Notes: a model not told the origin generated them from the sequence alone. Positions 1-6,125 are shown, numbered from the stretch's first letter. The stretch is DNA of 6,246 nucleotides from Planctomycetota bacterium (GCA_024278285.1 JAJRTM010000158.1:1-6246), one strand, 5' to 3'. A program made the numbers and translations.

Positions 1-846
1 TACCGGCTTTATCTTATCGAGGAGCTGCTGAAACTTCTTCTGTTTGCGAAGTGAGACCAGATCAGGATCTTTTTCAATATGTGCACGATTTCTGAAGCCC
101 GATTTGATCGCACTGGAAAGAGCCGCAAAAGCTTTTTCTGTCTTTCCCAACTGTGCTAATACACAAGCCTGATTGTAAGCGAACAGAGGATTGTCTGGAT
201 ATTTTTCACAGAAATCCTGAAGCATGCTCGCCGCTTTCTCCCACTTTTTTACTTTGATGAGCCTGATCGTTTCCCGATACAGTTTCTGGTCTCGTTCAGT
301 AACCGGTTTCATCTCCAGACGCAGCACTGGATTACGGACATACCAGTTTGCATTCAGATTGAGATAACTCGGATTTTTTGCCAAGGTCGATTGATACAGA
401 TAAGTCAAACCATTAATGGAAGCGACTTTGGTCAAAATCTTTGGGAGTTTCTTATTCCCAACGTCTCCCCCCACCCGGATGGCGACCGGAATATCGCTGG
501 AGTATGTGATGCAGTCGATCTGAGTTAAAACTCCATTCTTTTCGAGCTTTTCAAGCACCGGGATTAAAATCGATCTGCGAAACTGTTCGACACTGATTGT
601 TTCATGATCAGGAATTTCATTCAGCACGACAACATGCGACGCAGGAATTCCTCGCATCGCAAGGTATTCGTTGGCAATTGTCCGAGAGGCCCAGCTTTTC
701 CCGTTGATTACAACTGCAACTCCTTCGGGACCTCCTCCCGCCCGGACTGACTGCCCATCAGCCAAACAGACCGTAAAAAGGAAGACACAAAGAAGAAAAC
801 AGAAGCGTATAATCACAGATGATTCCTTACCGACAGAATTACGCAT
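1..846 (-). CDS. TIGR03790-like exported protein with TPR-like helices, partial (C-terminus beyond the left edge)
   Basis: The frame is open from an ATG at 846-844 to the window edge, giving the first 282 residues with no stop. The N-terminus is a signal peptide: a hydrophobic stretch (IIRFCFLLCVFLFTVCLA, residues 12-29), then GQSVRA. Residues about 42-125 (VAVVINGKSWASRTIANEY, then RGIP, later QIDCITYSSDIPVAIRV) match my memory of the TIGR03790 family, an exported family of unknown function, in its opening strand and 'RGIP' signature. Residues about 185-280 are helical and TPR-like (KWEKAASMLQDFCEKYPDNP, then AYNQACVLAQLGKTEKAF), ending in a PDLVSLRKQKKFQQLL cap typical of TPR tails. The start is uncertain: GTG at codon 11 (816-814) has AAGGA (828-824) seven bases upstream and would give a shorter, more typical signal peptide, while the ATG has no clear Shine-Dalgarno. 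A MITE-like element lies 35 bases upstream. Function unknown. Confidence 0.8.
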   Translation of the reverse strand, partial: MRNSVGKESSVIIRFCFLLCVFLFTVCLADGQSVRAGGGPEGVAVVINGKSWASRTIANEYLAMRGIPASHVVVLNEIPDHETISVEQFRRSILIPVLEKLEKNGVLTQIDCITYSSDIPVAIRVGGDVGNKKLPKILTKVASINGLTYLYQSTLAKNPSYLNLNANWYVRNPVLRLEMKPVTERDQKLYRETIRLIKVKKWEKAASMLQDFCEKYPDNPLFAYNQACVLAQLGKTEKAFAALSSAIKSGFRNRAHIEKDPDLVSLRKQKKFQQLLDKIKPV

Positions 847-870
847 ATTGCCCGGCACGACTGTTTTGTT

Positions 871-881
871 CGAAAAGCCGT
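871..881 (+). repeat. Left copy of putative target-site duplication
   Basis: CGAAAAGCCGT occurs here and, identically, at 1021-1031 on the other side of the palindromic element. The flanking bases differ (t before this copy, a before the other), so the match is exactly 11 bases. Confidence 0.6.
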
Positions 882-1020
882 AACTATTCAGCTTTGCCGT
901 AGGGTCCGCTATTGCGGACCACCGCAGAAATAGGGGGGGCCACCTCTCATCGTGGTCCGCAATAGCGGACCCTACAAATAACCTTAATTTCTTCAAAGAA
1001 CAAACTTTGCTGAATAGACA
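882..1020. mobile_element. MITE-like palindromic element with flanking 11-base duplication
   Basis: This non-coding element of about 139 bases is bounded by an exact direct repeat, CGAAAAGCCGT, at 871-881 and 1021-1031, which looks like a target-site duplication. Near its ends lie inverted repeats CTATTCAGC (884-892) and GCTGAATAG (1009-1017). The core is a perfect 24-base inverted repeat (899-922 against 952-975) around a 29-base centre. Each arm is itself a small hairpin, GGTCCGC-TATT-GCGGACC. There is no coding capacity, so any movement would need a transposase in trans. An 11-base duplication falls in the range made by IS4-type elements, but that assignment is inference. It sits between the TlpA-like gene and the TIGR03790-like gene, in the leader or promoter region of the latter. 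Confidence 0.65.
899..975. repeat. 24-base perfect inverted repeat with self-palindromic arms
   Basis: The arms at 899-922 and 952-975 are exact reverse complements. Each begins or ends with the GTAGGGTCCGC motif and contains a nested 7-bp hairpin with a TATT/AATA loop. As RNA this could fold either as one long cruciform stem or as two separate hairpins, much like a bacterial BIME built from paired REP units. It forms the core of the mobile-element-like feature at 882-1020. Confidence 0.9.
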
Positions 1021-1031
1021 CGAAAAGCCGT
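1021..1031 (+). repeat. Right copy of putative target-site duplication
   Basis: Exact second copy of CGAAAAGCCGT. Removing 882-1031 would rebuild a single uninterrupted copy between the two flanking genes. Confidence 0.6.
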
Positions 1032-1112
1032 CAACAAATAATGAAGTTTGATCAATGATAATGCAACAGCACAAGAATAATCCCGAAATAAGTTACTGGT
1101 TTATCGCACCCT

Positions 1113-1132
1113 GCAAAGCCGGGATGCCTTGC
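1113..1132 (-). terminator. Possible weak terminator hairpin after the TlpA-like gene
   Basis: On the minus strand, GCAAGGC and GCTTTGC form a 7-bp stem (one G-T pair) around a six-base loop, starting one base after the TAA of the TlpA-like gene. No T-run follows, so it is not a textbook intrinsic terminator. It may slow or protect the 3' end of the cytochrome/TlpA transcript. Confidence 0.3.
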
Positions 1133-1133
1133 T

Positions 1134-1835
1134 TTATTGACTGGATTCTTTAAGCATTTGGTCAATCAATGGAACAATATGTTTCTCGTAGCTGAAACCT
1201 TCTTTTCCGTATTCCTTTTTCTCGTTATCGAATCTCTTTTTCAACTTTCCGCTCGTGTCGTAAACATAAGCAACCGGAATGGAAGCCAGTTTTATTTTTT
1301 CGTAGAGTTCTTCATCGGGTGTACTCGAAATGAAATTTTGTATGTTTGATTTTTGCTTGACATAAAAATCCAGGAGTTCATCCGCGTTTGATTCTGGCGG
1401 ATTCTTTTTACTGCCATCGTAATTAATATTAAACGAAACGCAGACGACTTTTTCCGGATACTTTTTCTGAAGTGCGACTAGATGCGGATACTCTCGCACG
1501 CAAGGCAGACACCAGGTAGACCAGATATCGACAACAACAATTTTCCCCTTCTGGCTGGCAACAAACTGTTGTAGTTGCTCCCAACTCGCAATTTTCGCGG
1601 TGATGCCATCACGGTTTAATGTCTTGAGTTCTTCAGCAGTTTTTTTTCTCTCAGTTGGTGGAGCGGGAGAAGACGTTGCTTCATTTGCTGATGTCTGTTT
1701 GTTTGATTCTGCTGAGACCTGCGGCGAAGAAGTGCTCTCTTGTTCGGTGGGCTGACAACCGGAAATGAAAACGAATGCGATGAACAATACGCTTACTGAA
1801 ATACAGAGTATTAGTTTCTTCTTGATTAATAACAT
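1134..1835 (-). CDS. TlpA/ResA-like thioredoxin-fold lipoprotein
   Basis: Predicted membrane-anchored thiol-disulfide oxidoreductase of 233 residues acting outside the cytoplasm. A lysine-rich start (KKK, 5-7) and hydrophobic segment end in the lipobox ISGC, so Cys27 should be lipidated. Residues 28-66 are a Ser/Thr/Glu/Pro-rich flexible linker. The thioredoxin fold follows (about 78-230): KIVVVDIWSTWCLPC carries the active-site pair Cys109-Cys112, VVCVSFNINYDG is the next strand, and SIPVAYVYD supplies the cis-proline (Pro187) followed by the last strands. The family (TlpA, ResA, redoxin) commonly reduces apocytochrome c or other envelope thiols. The gene begins 16 bases after the stop of the diheme cytochrome gene and is probably co-transcribed, so a role in maturing or maintaining that cytochrome is plausible but inferred. 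The ribosome site before the ATG is weak (GAAAG), suggesting translational coupling. Confidence 0.9.
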   Translation of the reverse strand: MLLIKKKLILCISVSVLFIAFVFISGCQPTEQESTSSPQVSAESNKQTSANEATSSPAPPTERKKTAEELKTLNRDGITAKIASWEQLQQFVASQKGKIVVVDIWSTWCLPCVREYPHLVALQKKYPEKVVCVSFNINYDGSKKNPPESNADELLDFYVKQKSNIQNFISSTPDEELYEKIKLASIPVAYVYDTSGKLKKRFDNEKKEYGKEGFSYEKHIVPLIDQMLKESSQ

Positions 1836-1851
1836 CGGGGCGGGCTTTCTA

Positions 1852-3720
1852 TTAATTCTTTACTTCCACTAAACCAGTTTTGTGTCCTTGTGGAACAGGG
1901 TTTTCGTAGGGGAGGGCTTTAAGAAATTCAACCAGGTCTGAAATTTCTGTTGGTGATAAATGGCTTGTCTTGCCATGCAGATCATCGCGGTTGTAAGTGG
2001 TCAGTACCTCTTGCAAGTTATGAGCCAAGCCGTGATGCAGGTACGGACCTGTTCGATACAATCCCAACAAAGTCGGGGTATCATAAGCGGGCTCCATCTT
2101 TTCGGTTTTATCCCACTTCGCGGTCCCCACATCATGTCGAATGATTTTTTTTGAGATCGGGTTGGAATCTGTATAAAAAGGGCCGCTGTGACAACTGGCA
2201 CAAGCTGTTTTTGGGGAAAAGAAAATGTCACGTCCACGTTTTGCAGAATCGCTTAATCCCTTTTTTGAATGAGGGCTCATCGAGAACTTGTGTGTATTTG
2301 AATAAGCAGCCATCGCATCGAGTGCTTCAGAAAGCCCTTTGTTTGGTTTACCTAACGAAGGATTGATTTTTCCGCGCACCAAACCACGTCCCTGCATTAA
2401 AGGACCACGAATGGTATGTTCAAAATCTTGCACTTCATCCCGGTCGGCTGACCAATGAATCGGATGTGTCCACGCCATGCCCGCCAGCGATTGTGTGTTT
2501 CTTAATCCTTCAGGGTTGTGCCAGGTTTTGCCGTCCGGTTGTCCATCGGGATGACAACTAGCACAGGAAATCCAACGGCGTCCCGACATCGGTTGCCGTG
2601 CAGAATAAAAGAGTATTTTTCCGAGTAGAACCTGCTTGCTGAGTGGGTTTTCTGTCACGGGAATTGTTGCACGAATTTGCAGAGACGTTGCATCGTAAGC
2701 GACAACGTTAAAATCGAGAGCATTGTAGACATAGAACGTTTTGCCATCTGGTGCAACTTTCACCGCGCGGGGATTGTGTCCCAGATAGATTGCAGAGCGG
2801 GGCGTCAACTCTCGGTAGTTGTCATCCAGAACATTGCAGATGAAAAGATCATCGGTCCCCGCAAAAACAACATACAATGTTTTTCCATCTGGCGAGACAG
2901 CCACTTCCCAGGGGTTGGAAGTGACTCGCGTACCGATGAAAGAATCAAGCGGAATTCGCATCTTTCGTTTCCCTTCACCCGCTTCGGTATCGATGATCGA
3001 AACGAGCGGAAAGATCGAACCGGCACCGTGGGCCACTTTTACGCGCGAACGAATATGTGGCAGATACGCTTTTGCTCTCGTGGGGTGCATCGTAATTTGC
3101 CGGGAAAGATTATCATTGGAGCCTCCTGCCCATTGATCGACAATATTTCCATCTTTCAGATCAATCTTTTTGACCTGTCCGGTGTAGTATTCTGTTGTGA
3201 GTAAAAATTTATTGTCAGCAGAAATGGCAATTGCTTTGATGAATTGACCCACTGGAAATTGACGTTGAATGGTTGCGCCAGCAGTATCAATTTCAATTAT
3301 CTGACCGGGATAATCGAGTGTGACATAGATTTTGCTCCCTTCCTTATTGGAGACGACGCCATACGGTTCATCGAAAACGTGAATTCGATTGGTCACTTTT
3401 CCGGTAGACGCATCAAGTAGTATCACCAGATCGTCGTCATAAACGGCGACCGCAACAGTGTAAGATGCTCCGATAAACGAAACGCCTTCTGGATGCTTCC
3501 CTACCGAGATTTCACGAAGAACTTGATGAGTTGTCAAATCGACAATCGTCACCGATCCGCTATCTCGGTTTGAACAAGCCAGCAGCTTTCCATCTTGTGA
3601 GATATCGAGCAAACTGTTGGAGCGTCCTGCAAAAACAGGATTGGCAAAAAGTGCTGCAATCGTGTTCACAAAGAAAGCGAGGAACAGGATTTTTGGGAAG
3701 TGCCTTACGGTGAATAACAT
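1852..3720 (-). CDS. Exported beta-propeller / diheme cytochrome c peroxidase-like fusion
   Basis: A 622-residue protein. I chose the ATG at 3720-3718 because AAGGA (3731-3727) lies six bases upstream and a signal peptide follows at once, with probable cleavage after VFA (residue 31). A TTG seven codons upstream also opens the frame but overlaps a repeat fragment. Residues about 32-358 form YncE/YVTN-type propeller blades, with repeated motifs such as GSVTIVDLTT, NPWEVAVSPDGKTLYVV and NPRAVKVAPDGKTFYVYN. Residues about 359-603 resemble the cytochrome c peroxidase/MauG group: haem motifs CASCH at 386-390 and 507-511, TIRGPLMQGRG between them, then DTPTLLGLYRTGPYLHHG and a final LSPTEISDLVEFLKALP helix. 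Two covalent c-type haems in the periplasm are expected. Peroxidase, electron-transfer or oxidase activity cannot be told from sequence alone. It is followed after 16 bases by the TlpA-like lipoprotein gene, which suggests an operon. Confidence 0.9.
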   Translation of the reverse strand: MLFTVRHFPKILFLAFFVNTIAALFANPVFAGRSNSLLDISQDGKLLACSNRDSGSVTIVDLTTHQVLREISVGKHPEGVSFIGASYTVAVAVYDDDLVILLDASTGKVTNRIHVFDEPYGVVSNKEGSKIYVTLDYPGQIIEIDTAGATIQRQFPVGQFIKAIAISADNKFLLTTEYYTGQVKKIDLKDGNIVDQWAGGSNDNLSRQITMHPTRAKAYLPHIRSRVKVAHGAGSIFPLVSIIDTEAGEGKRKMRIPLDSFIGTRVTSNPWEVAVSPDGKTLYVVFAGTDDLFICNVLDDNYRELTPRSAIYLGHNPRAVKVAPDGKTFYVYNALDFNVVAYDATSLQIRATIPVTENPLSKQVLLGKILFYSARQPMSGRRWISCASCHPDGQPDGKTWHNPEGLRNTQSLAGMAWTHPIHWSADRDEVQDFEHTIRGPLMQGRGLVRGKINPSLGKPNKGLSEALDAMAAYSNTHKFSMSPHSKKGLSDSAKRGRDIFFSPKTACASCHSGPFYTDSNPISKKIIRHDVGTAKWDKTEKMEPAYDTPTLLGLYRTGPYLHHGLAHNLQEVLTTYNRDDLHGKTSHLSPTEISDLVEFLKALPYENPVPQGHKTGLVEVKN

Positions 3721-3726
3721 CTCAAA

Positions 3727-3731
3727 TCCTT
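3727..3731 (-). promoter_or_regulatory. Ribosome binding site that sets the cytochrome gene start
   Basis: AAGGA on the minus strand, six bases before the ATG at 3720. It favours this start over the TTG at 3741, which would add seven residues ahead of the signal peptide. Confidence 0.65.
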
Positions 3732-3740
3732 TTGTTGTCA

Positions 3741-3757
3741 AGCGGACCCTACGGCAA
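3741..3757 (-). repeat. 17-base fragment of the palindromic element
   Basis: On the minus strand this reads TTGCCGTAGGGTCCGCT, identical to 894-910 inside the element at 882-1020. The match stops abruptly on both sides and the partner arm is absent, so it looks like an end remnant or a separate degenerate copy. It sits 21 bases upstream of the cytochrome ATG. Confidence 0.6.
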
Positions 3758-3784
3758 TTGTTAGTAAACTCAACCGTGTGCCTT

Positions 3785-3823
3785 ATAAAACAAACCCCCT
3801 GTGTTCTCGAAAGAAACAGGGGG
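3785..3823 (-). terminator. Intrinsic terminator of the CYRC protein gene
   Basis: On the minus strand, CCCCCTGT (3823-3816) pairs with ACAGGGGG (3802-3795). The stem continues inward as TTCT/AGAA past a single bulged base, with a four-base loop. TTTGTTTTAT follows directly. The hairpin starts 52 bases past the TAA at 3876. It should separate the small secreted protein gene from the cytochrome/TlpA unit, which would then need its own promoter in about 60 bases. Confidence 0.85.
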
Positions 3824-3875
3824 TAAGTTTACCAAATTAAAACCAATGATGAAATGATGATCGCATCAATCCATT

Positions 3876-4433
3876 TCAGTTCAAAATTTTGGATGTGTCA
3901 GCGACAATATTATTAATGGCATCTTTGGAAAGTTTAGCATTGCTGAATGCTTGATTCACTTTAACTTTTCCTTTGACCCACATCATGACGGTGACGTCTG
4001 CATTTTTGGCAATTTTATAATTGGCAGGGCCAGCGGTGCCGTCGAAGTTTGTCAGCGGTGTGTTTTCAAGGTGCTTTTTCTGAGCTACTTTTTTCAGTGT
4101 TGAATCAGAGGCGTCAACATCGTCAGTCAGATGAACAACAAACGCAGCCATTTTGCTTGATTTGTTTGCTCCGACTTTTTTATCGATTTGCGCAATCAAG
4201 TCAGCAACTTCCGGCGTCATTTCACGGGTAAAAATATTAACCACGGGGCGACCGCCAAATCGGCATCGGTAACAAAGAGAGGTACCTGCATTGGGACCAG
4301 TCACATCGTTGACATTATACGCAGGAACAAACGAGCCGATGGGAAGGCCAGATTTTACAGAATCTCGGGGACCAGCCGCGTAAACAACTGCTCCAGCAGA
4401 CAACAGCATTAAAGCAACAGAAAAGTTTTTCAT
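3876..4433 (-). CDS. Small secreted protein with a CxxC motif, possibly thioredoxin-like
   Basis: 185 residues with a clear signal peptide ([19 protein letters not shown], cleavage near residue 19-20). The start is supported by GAGGA (4445-4441) seven bases upstream. The mature part opens with [19 protein letters not shown], a layout like the entry to redoxin/AhpC-type domains, then [20 protein letters not shown] with Cys54-x-x-Cys57, then alternating helices and strands ([30 protein letters not shown]). The strand after the cysteines and the late MMWVKGKV strand would fit a thioredoxin fold, but an Arg sits where Pro is usual in the active site and I see no clear cis-proline. I do not recognise a named family with certainty. 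It has its own terminator and stands alone between the dehydrogenase and the cytochrome gene. Its exported location and cysteine pair suggest a redox or metal-binding role, which is inference. Confidence 0.85.
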   Translation of the reverse strand: MKNFSVALMLLSAGAVVYAAGPRDSVKSGLPIGSFVPAYNVNDVTGPNAGTSLCYRCRFGGRPVVNIFTREMTPEVADLIAQIDKKVGANKSSKMAAFVVHLTDDVDASDSTLKKVAQKKHLENTPLTNFDGTAGPANYKIAKNADVTVMMWVKGKVKVNQAFSNAKLSKDAINNIVADTSKILN

Positions 4434-4513
4434 TTCAGTTTCCTCATTCTTCCAGTGAGCTTTGTGGATGTTCCATCAACACGACGAAACAGAAAAGTAA
4501 CATCGGGTAACAA

Positions 4514-4542
4514 ATGCTACCCCGCTTCAAACGGTTTTACAA
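4514..4542 (-). promoter_or_regulatory. Tentative promoter for the CYRC protein gene
   Basis: On the minus strand a TTGTAA box (4542-4537) and a TAGCAT box (4519-4514) are 17 bases apart, each matching four of six sigma-70 consensus positions. The -10 box overlaps a small imperfect dyad (CGGGTA at 4504-4509 against TACCCCG at 4518-4524). The start codon lies 80 bases downstream. Promoter consensus in this lineage is poorly known to me, so this is weak. Confidence 0.2.
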
Positions 4543-4570
4543 TTCAGGCTATGAACTATAAGTATATTCT

Positions 4571-4585
4571 GAGAAATCATTTCTC
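4571..4585 (-). terminator. Small hairpin directly after the dehydrogenase stop
   Basis: GAGAAA-TCA-TTTCTC forms a perfect 6-bp stem that begins one base beyond the TAA at 4588-4586. It is AT-rich and not followed by a T-run, so termination here is only possible. Confidence 0.3.
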
Positions 4586-5629
4586 TTATTGGATAGAGAC
4601 GTCGAGTTTGTCCGCTAGTTCATTTAACTGCCTCCAGGTTTCATCGGGAATGGTGACGCCTTGTTCGCTGCGTGTCTCAAAAGTCTTTTGTTCCATTTCG
4701 CCGGGGAAGAGGATTTCATCAACGCCGGGCTGTTTTTTTGCCGATTTAATATGTTCGTCGTAAGGACCAATCCAGCGTTCGTATTCTTCTTTTCCTGTGA
4801 TCTGTTCGATGTCCAGCAATTGCATCCAGACGCCGTTTGCTCCGCGTGGTAAATCGGTGCGACCGACACCGCTGCCCGAAAGTATTCCACAAAATAGATC
4901 AACCATTACAGACAAGCCGTATCCTTTATGGGCCAGCGGCCCACCGAGTGGAAGAATGCAGCCGTTTGGTTCGTTATAAAAATCGGCTGGGTCTGTACTC
5001 GGATTTCCATGTCCATCAATCAGCCAACCTTCAGGCACTTTCTTTCGCGATTGATGAGCAACACGCAATTTCCCTTCCGCGGTTGCAGAGGTTGTCATAT
5101 CAAGAACGATCGGATTTTCCCCGCTTCCCGGAGCAGCCATTGAAATTGGATTCGTCCCCATTCGTCGTTGCATTGCTCCAAACGGTGCAACTTGCCCCGG
5201 CCCCGGAGCATTCACCGACATCAAAGCCGCGTAGCCAAGTTTAGCCGCCTGTTCTGTGTATGAACCAAGCCGACCAACATGATTACAATTTCGCACAAAC
5301 GCATTGGCACATCCGCACTGTTTTGTTTTATCAAATAATTGTTCCATCGCCCATTTTGCAGCGACTTGCCCGAAAGTAAAATGAGCATCCACCACAAGAA
5401 ATGCTGGTCCTTCCCGAACAATTTCCGGCTGTTGCCCCGGTATAATATGTCCTTCTTCAATCAATTGAGCATACTGCACCAAACGCATCACGCCGTGGCT
5501 GTCGTGACCGACAAGATTGGCCGAGGCAAGTTCCTCCGCGACAATTTTTGCCTCTTCCGCGCTGGCACCTGCTGCAACAAGCAGCGTCTTTCCCAACTCA
5601 ATTAACTCTGCTGAATTCAAAACGGGCAT
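4586..5629 (-). CDS. Ldh2-family malate/L-lactate-type dehydrogenase
   Basis: A cytoplasmic NAD(P)-dependent oxidoreductase of 347 residues that interconverts a 2-hydroxyacid and its 2-oxoacid. Nearly the whole protein follows the Ldh_2 (type 2 malate/L-lactate dehydrogenase) pattern: GHDSHGVMRL (Ser44, His45, Arg49) near the N-terminus, NCNHVGRLGSY (114-124), PFGAMQRRMGTNPISMAAP (149-167), VLDMTTSATAEGKLRVA (175-191), EGWLIDGHG (200-208), HKGYGL (234-239) and the FPGE segment (308-311). I start at ATG 5629 because homologues begin near this MPVLNSAELIEL. The frame opens earlier at GTG 5695, but those 22 extra residues do not look like the family. No strong Shine-Dalgarno is visible. The family also contains ureidoglycolate, sulfolactate and cyclic-imine (piperideine/pyrroline carboxylate) enzymes, so the substrate is open. 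No neighbour in this window narrows it. Confidence 0.93.
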   Translation of the reverse strand: MPVLNSAELIELGKTLLVAAGASAEEAKIVAEELASANLVGHDSHGVMRLVQYAQLIEEGHIIPGQQPEIVREGPAFLVVDAHFTFGQVAAKWAMEQLFDKTKQCGCANAFVRNCNHVGRLGSYTEQAAKLGYAALMSVNAPGPGQVAPFGAMQRRMGTNPISMAAPGSGENPIVLDMTTSATAEGKLRVAHQSRKKVPEGWLIDGHGNPSTDPADFYNEPNGCILPLGGPLAHKGYGLSVMVDLFCGILSGSGVGRTDLPRGANGVWMQLLDIEQITGKEEYERWIGPYDEHIKSAKKQPGVDEILFPGEMEQKTFETRSEQGVTIPDETWRQLNELADKLDVSIQ

Positions 5630-5772
5630 GATATTTCGGTTCGTTGATGTGTGAAGTAAAACAGATGATTGACCTTCAAACAGTATTGCAGTCACTTGCT
5701 TTGTTCAAGCCTCTCCCAGAACTCCCTACCGCTTAATTCTTCCCTGAAGATACAAAAGCAGGCGGCTGGGAA

Positions 5773-5810
5773 TTGTAAAATGGCTTACAAAGTGCAAAAT
5801 AGCTGTAAAG
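5773..5810. promoter_or_regulatory. Dyad and imperfect tandem repeat upstream of the dehydrogenase
   Basis: TTGTAA (5773-5778) and TTACAA (5785-5790) form a perfect 6-bp dyad with a six-base centre, a shape common for dimeric repressor sites. The same stretch is followed by a diverged second copy (5774-5792 against 5793-5810, sharing the pattern TGYAAAATRGCT and a TAAAG/CAAAG end). It lies about 145 bases before the dehydrogenase ATG. Operator function is inference. Confidence 0.25.
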
Positions 5811-5902
5811 TAAGAAGGCTTGGCATTCCTGCCGAACACTTCTTATCATTTTCCTTTAGAGAATTTCTTATTGATTCAAAAATCTCCTCTTGAACGGAGG
5901 GG

Positions 5903-5959
5903 AGACATTCCTGTCTGCCTACAAGACAGCATGCTTTTACGAGACAGGCAAGAAAGTCT
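5903..5959. repeat. Imperfect inverted repeat with inner hairpin
   Basis: AGACATTCCTG (5903-5913) and CAAGAAAGTCT (5949-5959) are inverted copies matching at 9 of 11 positions. Inside, CTGTCT (5911-5916) pairs with AGACAG (5924-5929), and a second AGACAG at 5942-5947 offers an alternative partner. The composition differs from the flanking AT-rich leader. Confidence 0.5.
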
Positions 5960-5981
5960 GTGCTCCTATTGAATAGATGAA

Positions 5982-6009
5982 GGTTCTCTAACCCGGCATA
6001 GCCGGAACC
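5982..6009. repeat. Two-part hairpin, CCGGC-ATA-GCCGG
   Basis: A perfect 5-bp GC stem (5993-5997 with 6001-6005) has a three-base loop. GGTTC (5982-5986) and GAACC (6005-6009) offer an outer or competing pairing. Confidence 0.45.
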
Positions 6010-6020
6010 AAACAGGGGAA

Positions 6021-6045
6021 TAGGCGTTAGGTATTAGGCGTTAGG
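6021..6045 (+). repeat. Short direct repeat TAGGCGTTAGG, two copies
   Basis: TAGGCGTTAGG occurs at 6021-6031 and 6035-6045, a 14-base period. Two copies only and no spacer structure, so this is a simple tandem repeat and not a CRISPR array. Confidence 0.7.
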
Positions 6046-6061
6046 AAACAGGGTATTGAAC

Positions 6062-6078
6062 CGCGAATGAACGCGAAT
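6062..6078 (+). repeat. Short direct repeat CGCGAAT, 10-base period
   Basis: CGCGAAT at 6062-6068 and 6072-6078, separated by GAA. Repeats of this CGCGAATGAACGCGAAT type occur between genes in several bacterial lineages, as far as I recall. Confidence 0.5.
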
Positions 6079-6094
6079 TTTCTTTGGAGAACTT

Positions 6095-6125
6095 TACATT
6101 GAAATGTAGGATGGCGTGCTTGCAC
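6095..6125. repeat. Pair of small hairpins
   Basis: TACATT-GA-AATGTA (6095-6108) is a perfect 6-bp stem and GTGC-TT-GCAC (6116-6125) a 4-bp stem right after it. Confidence 0.4.

Noticed and set aside
671..883. Plus-strand open frame of 70 codons
   Set aside because: Antisense to the signal peptide and first domain of the TIGR03790-like gene. Its composition is the reverse reading of that gene.
847..1133. tRNA or structured RNA in the palindromic intergenic region
   Set aside because: The folding is explained by perfect inverted repeats with flanking duplications. No cloverleaf, anticodon arm or T-loop motif is visible.
2677..3204. Plus-strand open frame of 175 codons
   Set aside because: It lies wholly antisense to the propeller-cytochrome gene, whose protein has clear domains. 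The translation has no recognisable signal or motif and no ribosome site.
3736..3741. TTGACA on the minus strand as a -35 box or TTG start
   Set aside because: It is only about 21 bases from the ATG, so a -10 box would fall on the ribosome site. As a start codon it is inferior to the ATG with AAGGA six bases upstream.
4837..5244. Plus-strand open frame of 135 codons
   Set aside because: Antisense to the dehydrogenase, which shows family motifs along this whole stretch.
5630..5695. N-terminal extension of the dehydrogenase from the GTG at 5695
   Set aside because: The 22 extra residues do not look like the Ldh2 family, and the ATG at 5629 gives the usual family N-terminus.
5733..5849. Minus-strand 38-codon frame after an AAAGGA
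   Set aside because: The spacing from AAAGGA to the ATG is too short, the peptide has no recognisable features, and it overlaps the dyad and repeat region upstream of the dehydrogenase.
5669..5893. Plus-strand 74-codon frame
   Set aside because: It crosses the dehydrogenase leader, has no ribosome site and has no protein-like pattern.
6021..6045. Possible CRISPR-like repeats
   Set aside because: Two 11-base copies only, three bases apart, with no spacers and no cas genes.
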